Below are positions 1-10,593 of a stretch of DNA of 64,000 bases, piece after piece. This DNA is from Methanosarcina sp. MSH10X1 (lineage in GTDB: Archaea > Halobacteriota > Methanosarcinia > Methanosarcinales > Methanosarcinaceae). Each line of letters starts with the position of its first letter. Position 1 is the first letter of the stretch. Where the stretch lies: the NCBI RefSeq assembly GCF_004099695.1, contig NZ_SCHL01000002.1:120351-184350 (forward strand), read 5' to 3'. The notes beneath the pieces are model-generated. The model did no database searches. It saw only the letters and a list, made by a program, of their open reading frames with translations, and was not told the origin of the DNA. A program made the position numbers and the translations under genes.

Positions 1-1177
1 CAAACCCCTGTATCGTGCCCTGGCATTTTCTTCCTGCAACTTTCGATAAAAGGGAAAGAAAGGAAGGCCACATAAGCCCGTCTCCAAGTGCGAAAAATCC
101 TGCTGCAAGGTAAGTCAGGAAAAAATTTCCAGGAATGAGAAGTAAAAAATTCGTACCGAGCATAAGGCTTCCAAATATCATAAGGACTGCATCCGAATAT
201 TTTCTTGAAGCCCTGGGAAGTACAGTACTCTGTACGATTATCAGAAGCCCGCTAAGTACAGTGAAATAAACGCCCATATCCGCAATGCTCCAGTTAAGAG
301 TTAAAACCGCGTGCAGGGGAAAAGCTGTGTAGAATATACTATAACCAAGATCGATTAGGAAATACAGGCCCAGCATATAAGGAATATCCGGAAGTCTAAG
401 AACTTCCCTGAAATGCGGTTTCCTTGTTTCGTGGGGGGTTTTGCATTCTCTAATCTCATAACCGAAAACTTTTCGTACATTGTCTATTCCTTCAAACCTC
501 TCAAATGCACACTCTTTACTTTCGGGAAGATAAAATACGATTAGCAATGTTCCAATAACCGAGATTGCTATTGCTCCCAGGACAGGGGCTATGTCTCCAT
601 ATTCTGTCACACTCAATATTCCTGCAAGGGCAGGACCAACTATAAATCCAAGGTTTTCGGAAATCGACATTTTCCCGAAATTCCGACTTCTATTGCCCTC
701 TGAGGTAATATCGGCCAGATAGGCATTGGCTACCGATACATTTCCCCCGGTCAACCCGTCAAGCGCTCTGGCAAAAAAGAGTACTGCAAGGGGCAGGGTA
801 ATAGTAAAAGCTCCCAGAACTCTGGAATCGACCTTAAAGAGACTTATAACGGGAAGAAAAAGAACTCCAAGAAAAATAATCCACGAGAGCAGCGTGCCTA
901 GCTGGCTTAAAAACAGAAGTTTTTTACGACCATAAGTGTCAGACCACCTGCCGAGAATAGGGGCGCCTATTAGCTGGAAAGCCGGATATATAGCACTTGC
1001 AAGGCCGTAAATGAAAGCATTTCCTCCCAACCTGTTAACAAGAAATACCAGAAACGGGAGCACAATACTGAACCCGAGCGTTCCTATGAAATTGACAGCA
1101 AGGATTGGAAGGAGGGAACTGTTTTCTCCGGTATGAGGTTCTGGTTTGTTTTTCCGGTTTCTTTTTTCTTTTTCCAT
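1..1177 (-). CDS. MFS exporter, TetA-like (partial, C-terminus cut by window edge)
   Basis: Major facilitator family integral membrane protein, probably a proton-driven drug or metabolite exporter. Translating the minus strand from the ATG at 1177 gives a continuous frame of about 392 residues to the window edge. It starts with a charged basic tail, then a run of membrane helices. The inter-helix 2-3 loop contains GAPILGRWSDTYGRKK, the classic MFS G-x-x-x-D-x-x-G-R-K/R motif. Farther on lie ALDGLTGGNVSVANAY and a proline/glycine-rich helix 5 (ENLGFIVGPALAGI), typical of TetA/Bcr-type exporters. The substrate cannot be told from the sequence. The C-terminus is outside the window. Confidence 0.9.
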   Translation of the reverse strand, partial: MEKEKRNRKNKPEPHTGENSSLLPILAVNFIGTLGFSIVLPFLVFLVNRLGGNAFIYGLASAIYPAFQLIGAPILGRWSDTYGRKKLLFLSQLGTLLSWIIFLGVLFLPVISLFKVDSRVLGAFTITLPLAVLFFARALDGLTGGNVSVANAYLADITSEGNRSRNFGKMSISENLGFIVGPALAGILSVTEYGDIAPVLGAIAISVIGTLLIVFYLPESKECAFERFEGIDNVRKVFGYEIRECKTPHETRKPHFREVLRLPDIPYMLGLYFLIDLGYSIFYTAFPLHAVLTLNWSIADMGVYFTVLSGLLIIVQSTVLPRASRKYSDAVLMIFGSLMLGTNFLLLIPGNFFLTYLAAGFFALGDGLMWPSFLSLLSKVAGRKCQGTIQGF

Positions 1178-1283
1178 GTCTTCCCTGGGGTTTGTTCCCG
1201 AAAACCTTTCCAGACTTTCAGGTTCCCTTCTTCCATAACCGGTATACTCAGCTTCCAAATAATGGCTACTTTTTAAGGATAAC

Positions 1284-1550
1284 TCACTCTTTAATTTTAA
1301 GAATATCAGCCCAGGCGCGTTTCCCACACTTAGGGCACTTCACGTACTTTTTGTTCCCACCATTAGGGCTGAGGAAATCTTCAAACGTTGAAACCTCAAA
1401 CACTTCACCGCATCCGGGACAGAGATAGGCAAAGTTTTTTGTGTGCCATACTACAAGCAGGGAGACGCCTCCGACTATTATAATGAGCCAGAGATACCAG
1501 TAATCAGGAAGCAGGAAAACCGATGATATTACAATTATTGCCATGAACAC
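1284..1550 (-). CDS. Small membrane protein with C-terminal zinc ribbon
   Basis: 88 residues from GTG at 1550 (ATG at 1544 is the alternative). Two hydrophobic segments (about residues 3-18 and 19-36) are followed by a cytoplasmic CPGCG ... CPKCG pair, a zinc-ribbon signature. The function is unknown. The start is uncertain: the frame stays open upstream to about 1619 with coding-like sequence (Y-R-G-I-S-Q-S-D-W-Y-G-T-V-L-V-L-L), and the first helix looks cut by the annotated starts, but no ATG, GTG or TTG lies in that extension. The gene is transcribed toward the MFS exporter. Confidence 0.7.
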   Translation of the reverse strand: MFMAIIVISSVFLLPDYWYLWLIIIVGGVSLLVVWHTKNFAYLCPGCGEVFEVSTFEDFLSPNGGNKKYVKCPKCGKRAWADILKIKE

Positions 1551-1909
1551 TAAAAGTACCAGAACTGTTCCGTACCAATCGCTCTGTGAGATTCCTCTAT
1601 ACCTGTTTCTGCTCGTAACTGACCCCCCGGTCCTGTTTCTTCCCCTAACATTCTATATTAGAAAATGGAATTTGGGATATTTAATGGTATTTTCGCCCTT
1701 TCTCTTCGGGCTAAGTCATCGGAAAACTCTGTAAAACCCAGGATGCTTAAAAACTTACTATGAGAAGGTAAAAATCAGAAATAGTAAAAAGTTGATTGTG
1801 CCCGAAACTTGCAGGTTTGATCCGGAACTAGTCCTGACAGCCTTTTAGTCAAAATTATCCGCATAACAAAAAAGTAAAGAAACTCCAATGGAGCCCATAT
1901 TTTGTTCAC

Positions 1910-2233
1910 TTATTTTGTCTTTACTAATAGTCCCTGAATTTTATCGCCAGAGTACCAGACCTGTACTTCCAGGCGTTCCGGACATTTGCAAAAGGCATTC
2001 TGCACAGAGATCTGGGTACCAAGGTCCGGGTCGTCGAGATGCCTCCACTCATCATTGACAAAAAGCCATAAACTTCTTGCGCTGCCTGCGGGATAGGGTA
2101 TCAGTTCAAGCCAGTACCGAATCGCGATGCCAGTTTCTGCAGTTGCCGCTTGTGTATCCGCTCCCTTTTCATTTTCCGGGACATTCGGCAGGTCTTCAGG
2201 TGAAGTCCCAGATTCTGACGAGTTATTTGTCAT
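1910..2233 (-). CDS. Hypothetical protein, 107 aa
   Basis: I do not recognise this family. The ATG at 2233 is preceded by GAGGT about 7 nt upstream, which supports the start. The first 35 residues are acidic and low-complexity (Ser, Glu, Asn, Pro). The rest is a compact domain with many aromatic residues (RYWLELIPYPAG, LWLFVNDEWRHL, VQVWYSGD) and two close cysteines (FCKCPE). No signal peptide or membrane segment is visible. It lies alone between the zinc-ribbon membrane protein and pheS. Confidence 0.6.
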   Translation of the reverse strand: MTNNSSESGTSPEDLPNVPENEKGADTQAATAETGIAIRYWLELIPYPAGSARSLWLFVNDEWRHLDDPDLGTQISVQNAFCKCPERLEVQVWYSGDKIQGLLVKTK

Positions 2234-2473
2234 CTGTTTACCTCTTTTAGTTAAGTGCTATGACGTATAATCTTGCCTGATCTTTCAACTAATACACATA
2301 TAATTATATATTAGTCTACGAAAATATGTTTAGGAACTAAAATCCCGTAAGGTGTATCCTCCCGACTTTACACCCCCCATCTTCCGTAACCTTGATAGTC
2401 GTATTTTCCGGTTTTAAGGTAAAAATAAAAGTTTTAACCTGAGAACCTCAGGTTATGAGCCTGGAATCCAATT

Positions 2474-3952
2474 TCAGGTCCTGCAAACTTCGTTCTTCCT
2501 GAGCCAGTCAATATCAGACTGGTAAAGGAGCCTGAGGTCTTTAAGTCCCAGTTTCAGCATAGCAAGTCGGCTTACCCCAAGTCCCCAGGCAAGAACAGGC
2601 TCTTTAATCCCCAGAGGTTCAGTAACTTCTTTCCTGAAAACGCCTGCGCCTCCAAGTTCAACCCATCCCAGGCCGTCCACATAAACCTCGGGTTCCACGC
2701 TCGGTTCAGTGTAGGGGAAATATCCCGGGCGGAAGCGAATTTCTTCGAATCCCAGCCTGTGGTAGAATTCTGCCAGTAAACCGAGCAGGTCCGCAAAAGA
2801 CATATCCTTATCCATTACGACACCCTCAAGTTGTTCGAATTCCGGGGTATGCGTAGGGTCGATCGTTTCCCTGCGGTAAGCTCGGTCAATGCAGAAAGCT
2901 TTTACAGGCGGTTCGGGATTGTCTGCGAGATACTTGATAGTGACGGCTGTTGTATGGGTTCTCAGCACATTGCGTCCTGCAAGTTCCTTATCCCAGACTC
3001 CTCCCCAGCCGCAGGAGTCGATCTCTCCTCCTCGCTCGTGCATTGCGGCAACCTTTTCAAAGTATTCAGAAGGGAGCTGGCAGGCAGTGTTCAGGTGGAA
3101 GGTATCCTGCATATCCCTTGCGGGGTGGTCCTGCGGCTGGAAAAGGGCGTCGAAATTCCAGAAAGAACTCTGGATTATTCCGCCTTTTATCTCGGTAAAG
3201 CCCATTTCCAGGAAGATCTGGCGCATCTGCTCTATAAGGCGCCTGTAAGGATGAAGCTTGGCACCGTAAAGGGCTTTCGGAGTAATGTCAAGACGGTAAG
3301 GCCTGAACTTTTTCCCTTTCCAGGCTCCACTCTTCAGTAAATCGGGTGTGAGCTGGGCAATTTCCTCCTCAAGCACGAGTCCCCGGGCTGCAAGTGCGTT
3401 CCCTGAATCAGTTATGGAAACCGTTCTGAATTTTTCTTCATGCTTTATAATGAGCTTGCGTTTGAGCAGATCTTTTATTGTTCCTTCGTCGGATGCAAGC
3501 TCTTCCAGAGTCTTTACTTTGCCTGTGAAAGCCGCAAGCGTCTCCTCATCTTTCTCTGCATTTACTTTTCCGGACGGCACCATCACCCCGTTTTCAACCT
3601 TTGCCCATCCTTTTTTTACGAGCCAGCCCGTAGCAATTCCAACCATTTGCGGAGAGAAACGGCTCCTCAGCTCTTCAAGTGAGGTCGGAGCTTTGAGGGA
3701 GTCAAGAATCTGGCGCTCAGGAAGCCCGTTTTTTGTGTACTCTTCCCCTTCTTTTGTAAGAGAATAGCGTTCCAGTACCTTTTCGGAAACTGAAACCAGA
3801 CCTTTTTCCGCAAGCATGAAAGCTGCCTGCATTGCCGCGTCTACCTGCAACCCTGATTTCTCCTCCAGTTTTTCGGGAGTTGCAGACCCCAGCGCCTCAA
3901 GGGCAAGCAGGACTTTTTTCTCGTTAATTGTGAGGTTTTCCTGAATACTCAT
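2474..3952 (-). CDS. pheS: Phenylalanyl-tRNA synthetase alpha subunit
   Basis: Catalytic subunit of the class II alpha2-beta2 PheRS that charges tRNA-Phe in the cytosol. At 492 residues it is the archaeal/eukaryotic long form. Residues about 1-180 contain winged-helix repeats ([20 protein letters not shown]), and the C-terminal half is the class II core. [19 protein letters not shown] is the motif 2 region and [18 protein letters not shown] is motif 3. No pheT lies nearby. trpS is the next gene upstream on the same strand, 80 bp away, so the two may be cotranscribed. Confidence 0.97.
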   Translation of the reverse strand: MSIQENLTINEKKVLLALEALGSATPEKLEEKSGLQVDAAMQAAFMLAEKGLVSVSEKVLERYSLTKEGEEYTKNGLPERQILDSLKAPTSLEELRSRFSPQMVGIATGWLVKKGWAKVENGVMVPSGKVNAEKDEETLAAFTGKVKTLEELASDEGTIKDLLKRKLIIKHEEKFRTVSITDSGNALAARGLVLEEEIAQLTPDLLKSGAWKGKKFRPYRLDITPKALYGAKLHPYRRLIEQMRQIFLEMGFTEIKGGIIQSSFWNFDALFQPQDHPARDMQDTFHLNTACQLPSEYFEKVAAMHERGGEIDSCGWGGVWDKELAGRNVLRTHTTAVTIKYLADNPEPPVKAFCIDRAYRRETIDPTHTPEFEQLEGVVMDKDMSFADLLGLLAEFYHRLGFEEIRFRPGYFPYTEPSVEPEVYVDGLGWVELGGAGVFRKEVTEPLGIKEPVLAWGLGVSRLAMLKLGLKDLRLLYQSDIDWLRKNEVCRT

Positions 3953-4032
3953 ATTATAGTCACATCCTGGAATTTTTGAAAATCCTAAAAACGGTATTTT
4001 ATGATTACTTTATGGTAATTTAATCTGTAAGT

Positions 4033-5508
4033 TTATTTTTTGGAGATTATCTTATATTCATCGAGCTGTTCCCTTGCAAGCTCTCTTTTTTCCTGATGGT
4101 CTTTCAGGAATTCGGACATTTTTTCGGCTGCAAGTTGCTTGCATGAGCCGCACATCCTGGACCCTGAGATACATTCCTGCCTGATTTCCAGTAATTCCTC
4201 ATCATCTCCAAGCAGGTGGAAAAGCATTACCTCAAAGACTGAGCATTCTTCAGGTTTTCCACCCAGTTTTTTCTGCTCTTCGAGTGTTACACAGCCTCCA
4301 GTTTTTGCCCTCTTTACCTTCTTTGCCCCTTCCTTCGGGTCGTCAGTGAGAGCAATATAGCTGTCAGGAACACTGCTCGACATTTTTCCCCCCTGCAGTC
4401 CGCTCATAAAGCGGTGATAGGTGGAGGCAGGAGGAATGAAAGCATAACCTCCGAACTCGGCTGCAACTTCTGCAACGATTTGCTCCAGCATCTTTCTGGT
4501 AAGTTTCCAGATTTTTCTGAAAACAAAATATTTTTCGTACTCAACGAATTCGGGCGGCTTGGCTTCTTTCATAAACCTGGAAGCATCTTCAATTTCGGCC
4601 AGGTACTGTTCTTTCCTATCAGTTTTTCTGACCTCCGAACCAAGCCTTGTCAGGAACGGATAATCAGGAGTCTGGAGCACATCAATATGCTCTTCGTAGA
4701 GTTTTACCTTCCCAGGAATGCGTTTTTTGAGTTCCCGTAAAGCTTCCTTCGGAGCCCCTTTTCCTCTGATGCTGAGATATTTCCATCCGTTTGCGTTTTC
4801 CCTTTCCTCGATCCTGAACATATTCATTTTGCCTGCGAGTCCCCTTGTAAGGCGAAGGTGAGGATCCTGGTCCGGACCTACAGGAACTACAACGGGTTTT
4901 TGTCCTCCGAATTCTTCCAGCTCAGGCTGGAGAATATCTGCAGCCTGGGTTGCCACACTTATCATGTGAGAGAGGTTTGTTTCTCCTGAAAAACCATATA
5001 TCGCGCTCAGTTCCGAGAAATTAACCTTGACCCCGAGTTCAAATGCCAGATCTTTTACGCTTTCACAGCCTGACTGGAAGTAAATAAGACCATCGGGCTT
5101 GAAACCGAGAGCAATAAGACTTAATATATATTCTTCTGTCCCGATCTCCCTGCATTTTTGCCAGGAAAAGCCGCGTACTGAGAAAGCTTCCCTGTCTGCG
5201 ATCCCGACAAAAGCCGACGCTCCCATTTGCTGGTGCCAGATTATCTGGTCCATAACCATCTTGTGCCCGAGGTGAACTTTTCCCGAAGGCATAAAACCGT
5301 CCATAACAGAAAAAGGAGCACCTGTGCGCATAGCCTCTGCAATCTGTTCATAATCACGGTGCCCGAAGATGACCCTTCTCCGCATGTACGTGCTTGGGGA
5401 AGGAACTTCCGGAAGAATCTCATCAAAAGGAGAAATCCCGAATTCTTCGAATAATTTGGAATAGTCAGTAATGTCGCTTGAACTCCATGGGTCAAGTTTA
5501 TTAGTCAT
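4033..5508 (-). CDS. trpS: Tryptophanyl-tRNA synthetase
   Basis: Class I synthetase that attaches tryptophan to tRNA-Trp. The HIGH-like motif is PSGKVHLGH and the KMSKS-like motif is [11 protein letters not shown]. The C-terminal part has the extra segment of archaeal/eukaryotic TrpRS with several cysteines ([14 protein letters not shown]). A TTG at 5577 could open a longer frame, but I chose the ATG at 5508 because GAGG sits about 7 nt before it and [16 protein letters not shown] is a typical archaeal TrpRS beginning. It lies upstream of pheS on the same strand. Confidence 0.96.
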   Translation of the reverse strand: MTNKLDPWSSSDITDYSKLFEEFGISPFDEILPEVPSPSTYMRRRVIFGHRDYEQIAEAMRTGAPFSVMDGFMPSGKVHLGHKMVMDQIIWHQQMGASAFVGIADREAFSVRGFSWQKCREIGTEEYILSLIALGFKPDGLIYFQSGCESVKDLAFELGVKVNFSELSAIYGFSGETNLSHMISVATQAADILQPELEEFGGQKPVVVPVGPDQDPHLRLTRGLAGKMNMFRIEERENANGWKYLSIRGKGAPKEALRELKKRIPGKVKLYEEHIDVLQTPDYPFLTRLGSEVRKTDRKEQYLAEIEDASRFMKEAKPPEFVEYEKYFVFRKIWKLTRKMLEQIVAEVAAEFGGYAFIPPASTYHRFMSGLQGGKMSSSVPDSYIALTDDPKEGAKKVKRAKTGGCVTLEEQKKLGGKPEECSVFEVMLFHLLGDDEELLEIRQECISGSRMCGSCKQLAAEKMSEFLKDHQEKRELAREQLDEYKIISKK

Positions 5509-5741
5509 TAAATCCCTCATTGCTGTCGTTTCCTGAAGAAACACCTTCGGAAGGCAGCCTTTTCTTGCTGGAAACAACTAAAGATATGAACGCAGTTCCA
5601 GCTAAATCTCTCTTTTAAAATACCTGCTTATATGTAAATGTTTATCTTCGGGCACCGCCCGATTGAAAAAAAGGCTTAAAGGAATCTAAATATGCCAGAG
5701 AGAAACGCAGTAAAAGGATACCATGAACAGCTTATTCAACT

Positions 5742-6968
5742 TCACTTTCCACAAACTTTTTCGAAAGGATAAGGTAACTTTGCTCCTGCCGGAATCCTGT
5801 CAACGAATTTAAGAAATTCCGGATCATGCATAGGACTCAAACTTTTCTGCTTCTGGAAGTAAGGGTAACTCCTGATTTTCTGCCAGGCGTTTTTTAAGGA
5901 TTCCTCTTTTATGTTCCCAAAACTGAAAGGCGGATAAGGACCGGGTTTTACATCTCCGTCAGCCGTTATATGCATCCAGCGCCTGCCTTCCATCGCACTC
6001 AACATTTTCCCTTCGAAATAAGTATTCGCAAACATGCGCGGGCCGTCCGGGCTGGCATTTATTCTCTGGTACATATCAAGAATGGTTTTTCGGTCTCCAT
6101 CCGTAATAACAGGTTCTTTCCTAGTTTTCGGCATGGATTCCCATACCGAAAATTCATGGACTCCAAGTTCCGATGCAAGGGCGTAGAGAGCCGGGAGCTC
6201 CTGAATATTTGAGGGAGAAACATGTGTTGTCATTACAACCATGAGCCCGGCTTCAAGTGCCAGTTTTACGGCAGAAACCGCTTTTTCATATGCTCCTTCG
6301 GATTTTCGGACAGCATCGTGCTTCTTGGGGTCAGTGGAGTAAATCCCGACCATCAGGGAATGAAGCCCCACTTCTTTAAGGCGGGAGGCGGTCTCTGCTG
6401 AAAAGTCCGTGCCCCAGGTTGAACAGTTTACTATAGCCCGCTTTTTGTCCACGTACCGGATTAGCTCAAAAATTTCTTCACGCAGCAGGGGGTCATTCTC
6501 GGTAAATGTGATAATGAAAGTGCCGTATTCAAGGGCTTCATCTATTATTCTCTTTACAGTGCTCGCATCAAGCTCGTCTGCAACCGTCCCTGACGCATAT
6601 ACTGAGCTGTTCTGGCGGGTAAGTTCAATGGATACGGTTTCAGGAATGTATCTCCCGAGAGCAATCTGGATCTCAGAAAAAATAAGGCGCTTGAAGACCG
6701 GGCCCGGTATCGGTGGAAGCCAGGCTGAGGGAATTACCCTGTCTTCCTTCACAAGGGCCAGCTTTTCCTCTTTCAGGCGGGAATTTATCTTTTTCAGAAT
6801 AGGATTGCAAGCTGTTTTCAAGGTCCCGCTTGCCGTAAGCTCCAGGTTCTCCACTGCATACCGAAGGTTTACTGATAGCCCGGGCATTGAAAGGATTTCT
6901 ATATTTTTTTCCTCTGCTGCAATTTTTTTCAATGAAACTTCCGGCGCATCCTTTTTTTCAGAAGTCAT
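5742..6968 (-). CDS. Radical-SAM/SPASM-like protein lacking the cluster cysteines
   Basis: 408 residues with the layout of a radical SAM enzyme plus SPASM/twitch-type C-terminal region: a strand ending ETVSIELTRQ at about 110-119, TIM-barrel-like repeats, and a tail GDVKPGPYPPFSFGNIKEES at about 338-355. In active relatives CxxxCxxC follows the E-x-T-R-Q strand. Here the three positions are N120, Y124 and G127. The auxiliary cluster position in the tail (usually G-x-V-x-P-C) is G342. The frame is intact, so the gene looks maintained. It probably cannot bind the Fe-S cluster. A regulatory, scaffold or substrate-binding role is my inference. Confidence 0.75.
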   Translation of the reverse strand: MTSEKKDAPEVSLKKIAAEEKNIEILSMPGLSVNLRYAVENLELTASGTLKTACNPILKKINSRLKEEKLALVKEDRVIPSAWLPPIPGPVFKRLIFSEIQIALGRYIPETVSIELTRQNSSVYASGTVADELDASTVKRIIDEALEYGTFIITFTENDPLLREEIFELIRYVDKKRAIVNCSTWGTDFSAETASRLKEVGLHSLMVGIYSTDPKKHDAVRKSEGAYEKAVSAVKLALEAGLMVVMTTHVSPSNIQELPALYALASELGVHEFSVWESMPKTRKEPVITDGDRKTILDMYQRINASPDGPRMFANTYFEGKMLSAMEGRRWMHITADGDVKPGPYPPFSFGNIKEESLKNAWQKIRSYPYFQKQKSLSPMHDPEFLKFVDRIPAGAKLPYPFEKVCGK

Positions 6969-7121
6969 TTCTCCTCACAGCAAGTCTTTTTAAAAAGAAT
7001 TGATTGAAAATGGTTAATAGTATAAAAGAAGAATTTTAAATGCTCGGGCACGAGAACTGATGTAATCGGCCTGAGCTGCCTTAAGTGTATTTATACTTAT
7101 ATTAGAAAATAAACTTAAACC

Positions 7122-7730
7122 TCAGACCCTTTCTGAAAAGGCGAGGTTTCCGCTGATTTTCTTTATTTTTACTTTGACCACGTCGCCTTTTGCGGCTCCG
7201 GGCACGAAAACCGTATACTTATCGATCTTTGCTATCCCGTCACCTTTGGACCCGACAGCATCGATCCGGAGCTCATAGGTTCCGCCTTCTTCGATAGCAT
7301 CCCTGACAACCACATTGCTGACCTTTCTCTTCTTGACAGGTCTGTGAGCCCCGCAAGCCGAACATTTCAGGATAAGTACCCTTTCCACCCTGACAAGCTG
7401 GGTGTCCGGGCGTCCGCATTCCGAACACATAACGTATTCGTCTACATAAGCCTGAATGTTATCTGAAAGCTGAGCTCTCGTAAACCTTCCCTGGAAGACT
7501 GCGCGTGTGCCTTCTATTTTCCCTGCAGTCCCCAGTTCCCTTGTGAGATATTTCATCAGGTGGTCAGGGTCCCGGTTAAGGATATCTGCAATATTTCCGA
7601 AGTTCTCCAGAATTGTGGTCTTGCCTTCGGAGAAGAGCCTGGGCTCAGGGATTACGAATCGAGCATCCGTAGTCTCGGTGTCAGGCATTTTTGCCATTGC
7701 ACGGTTCAAAAGCTCTTCGTAATCGTACAT
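7122..7730 (-). CDS. Translation initiation factor aIF2 subunit beta with C-terminal TRAM domain
   Basis: Beta subunit of the archaeal initiator-tRNA carrier aIF2. Residues 1-140 are the standard eIF2-beta/eIF5 fold ([15 protein letters not shown]...[20 protein letters not shown]) ending in a CSECG...CSACG zinc ribbon. Residues about 145-202 form a TRAM domain ([31 protein letters not shown]), an RNA-binding fold usually found in tRNA-modifying enzymes. The usual archaeal length is about 135-145 residues, so the TRAM is an addition. The gene follows rpl10e by 33 bp on the same strand and is probably cotranscribed with it. Confidence 0.96.
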   Translation of the reverse strand: MYDYEELLNRAMAKMPDTETTDARFVIPEPRLFSEGKTTILENFGNIADILNRDPDHLMKYLTRELGTAGKIEGTRAVFQGRFTRAQLSDNIQAYVDEYVMCSECGRPDTQLVRVERVLILKCSACGAHRPVKKRKVSNVVVRDAIEEGGTYELRIDAVGSKGDGIAKIDKYTVFVPGAAKGDVVKVKIKKISGNLAFSERV

Positions 7731-7763
7731 ATTATACTCCTTTTGATGTTAGCATTTAACTGA

Positions 7764-8630
<867 letters not shown>

Positions 8631-9752
8631 TTAGTGGTTTATAAATTTTATTGATGGTTCCGGATATTTTTCAAAGAATCCCGCAAGCAGCCCGAAACAG
8701 CCTGAAAGCATCATGCTTCCAAAAGGTGCGGCAAAATGCAGTTTATTTGATATCTCCTTCCTGACCCCGGTCTCTGAAAGCTTTTCAAGCATCTCCCTTT
8801 TCGGGCCTGTGACCATTATAGATCTAACCTGCTCAAAGCCTGGAGCCTCCCTTACATACGCCCCGTGCCCTCCATCCTCAAATACTTCGTCAAAACCCAG
8901 GCTCCCGTCGGCAAGCCTTATAATATAGTCCTGAAGCTTTTCCGGGTTCATACTGGAAGTGTGATGCTCAAAAAGCGCTGTGATCCTGTTTTCGGTCACA
9001 AGGGCACCCAGAGTATGACCGTTACCGATATTAACCACGAGCGAAGGCTGAATTGCGGCAGGGTCGGTAAGAGCCCCGAAGATAGCTGCAGGGCCGGTAT
9101 CCATAAAGACAGCCCGGGTATCTGGCCTCCCCACGAATTTAAGGAGGGAATCTGCCTGAGCTTTCATTCTGGTAAAAGCCTCAGGAATTTCTTCAGGCGT
9201 GTATACAAAATATTCAAGCTTTCCTCCCCTGTCAATAAACTCTTTGAAAAGTTCAAATCTGTAGACCCTGTTGCTCTTATCTGGAGCATTCCCGTGATCC
9301 TGCACTGCTACAGCATAGTTTTCAGGCATGTAAACCCCAAAAGCCAAAAGTGCGGACGAAACCGATTCCGGATCGAAATCCTCCATAATAATATTCAGTG
9401 CGCTCCCTTCACGCGTAAGCTGATTTGCCTCTTCCTCCGTAACAATCCGAACCCCAAAAGCCTTCACCTTCTCGATATTATCATGGATGGTCAGAGCAGC
9501 CTGTTCAGTAGCATATACAGGAAAACCTGCCTTCAGATGAGCCCGGATGGCAAATGCAGAAGGCCCTCCACCCATTATGTTTCCGGTAAGCACTATTGCT
9601 TTTCCTTCTCTAGTCGCTTTCCGAATCTTCTCTGCAATAATCCTGGTCGGAGCAGGCATTACCATAATCAGGCTATTTTCCGGCTCTTTTTCCGAATCAA
9701 AAAGCAGGATATCCTGCGTACCTGTTCCTATGTCCGCTGCAAGTATACGCAT
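8631..9752 (-). CDS. DUF1786 family protein, ASKHA-like fold
   Basis: 373 residues of the archaeal DUF1786 family, sometimes annotated as a pyruvate formate-lyase activating-enzyme homologue, although no cysteine motif for radical SAM is present. The N-terminus MRILAADIGTGTQDILLFDS resembles the phosphate-binding strand-turn-strand of actin-like/sugar-kinase folds, and VVNIGNGHTLGALVTENRIT resembles the second phosphate loop. VLTGNIMGGGPSAFAIRAHL is strongly conserved-looking. It is a cytosolic enzyme or ATPase of unknown substrate. Divergent from moaB. Confidence 0.8.
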   Translation of the reverse strand: MRILAADIGTGTQDILLFDSEKEPENSLIMVMPAPTRIIAEKIRKATREGKAIVLTGNIMGGGPSAFAIRAHLKAGFPVYATEQAALTIHDNIEKVKAFGVRIVTEEEANQLTREGSALNIIMEDFDPESVSSALLAFGVYMPENYAVAVQDHGNAPDKSNRVYRFELFKEFIDRGGKLEYFVYTPEEIPEAFTRMKAQADSLLKFVGRPDTRAVFMDTGPAAIFGALTDPAAIQPSLVVNIGNGHTLGALVTENRITALFEHHTSSMNPEKLQDYIIRLADGSLGFDEVFEDGGHGAYVREAPGFEQVRSIMVTGPKREMLEKLSETGVRKEISNKLHFAAPFGSMMLSGCFGLLAGFFEKYPEPSIKFINH

Positions 9753-9756
9753 ACCC

Positions 9757-9850
9757 GTGCATTGGCTGATAAGGTATTAATATTTGGTCCGGCCAGTCAA
9801 GCCGCGGATCAAACGGGCGAGCGTTTGTGCATTGGCTGACAAGATATTAA
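9757..9850 (+). repeat. Pair of 24-bp direct repeats
   Basis: Two copies, 9757-9780 and 9827-9850, read GTGCATTGGCTGA then AAG and TATTAA with two mismatches and start 70 bp apart. They lie between the divergent starts of the DUF1786 gene and moaB, the first just inside the leader of the DUF1786 gene. Confidence 0.75.
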
Positions 9851-9960
9851 ACTATAGGCAGGCAAGTAGAAGTAAGTACAAAACTGGATAACAGGAACAT
9901 ATAAACAGCAATCCGGATAATAGAATTTCAGATAATAGAAAGCCGGATAAAGTATCAAAA

Positions 9961-10518
9961 ATGGAGAGCGTTATTTTCATGAAAGAATCCACCCCGGAAA
10001 TCCACAAAAAAAAAGCAAAAAAATCCTTTTCTTTTGCCCTGATTACGATTTCTACCTCCAGGTATGAAAAGTACGGAAATTCTGCCTCGCCAGAAGAAGC
10101 TGAAGACCTTTCAGGAAAGGCTATGAAAGAGCTTCTTGAAGCGGCTAACCATGAAGTCACATTCTACAGGCTCGTTCCCGATGGAAAAATCCAGGTAATA
10201 GAAGCTGTGCTTTCCGCGCTTGAAAGTTCCGCAGATATTGTAATTACAAGCGGGGGCACCGGGCTTGCACCAAAAGACCTTACAATCGAGTCTATAACTC
10301 CTCTTTTTGAGAAGGAAATCCCGGGCTTCGGAGAACTGTTCAGGTACAAAAGTCTTGAAGATATAGGGACGTCCGTAATCCTCACACGAGCCTCAGCAGG
10401 CGTAATTACAGGAAAAGCGGTATTTTGCCTACCTGGTTCGCCAAATGCCGTAAGGCTGGCCCTTTCTGAAATTCTCATCCCTGAAGCCGGGCATATTGTC
10501 AGGCATGTAAGGGAATGA
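9961..10518 (+). CDS. moaB: Molybdenum cofactor biosynthesis protein MoaB/Mog family
   Basis: Binds molybdopterin and is expected to make adenylylated molybdopterin before metal insertion. 185 residues with the MogA/MoaB core: FALITISTSRYEK at the start of the fold, VITSGGTGLAPKDLTIESI (molybdopterin-binding TSGGTG), and VFCLPGSPNAVRLALSEIL. The N-terminal 20 residues are lysine-rich. An internal ATG at 9979 is an alternative start. Tungsten or molybdenum cofactors serve formylmethanofuran dehydrogenase in methanogens, which fits wtpC/modE elsewhere in the window. Confidence 0.93.
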   Translation: MESVIFMKESTPEIHKKKAKKSFSFALITISTSRYEKYGNSASPEEAEDLSGKAMKELLEAANHEVTFYRLVPDGKIQVIEAVLSALESSADIVITSGGTGLAPKDLTIESITPLFEKEIPGFGELFRYKSLEDIGTSVILTRASAGVITGKAVFCLPGSPNAVRLALSEILIPEAGHIVRHVRE

Positions 10519-10593
10519 GCTTCCCTTTTTGCCCTGCTCGTTTTTATGGCAGTTTTTTGTTACCTCTACCTGATCTTTCCATAAGCTGGCGGA

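Noticed and set aside
2831..3767. Plus-strand frames opposite pheS
   Set aside because: The minus strand carries a clear PheS with all motifs. The opposite frames are shadows.
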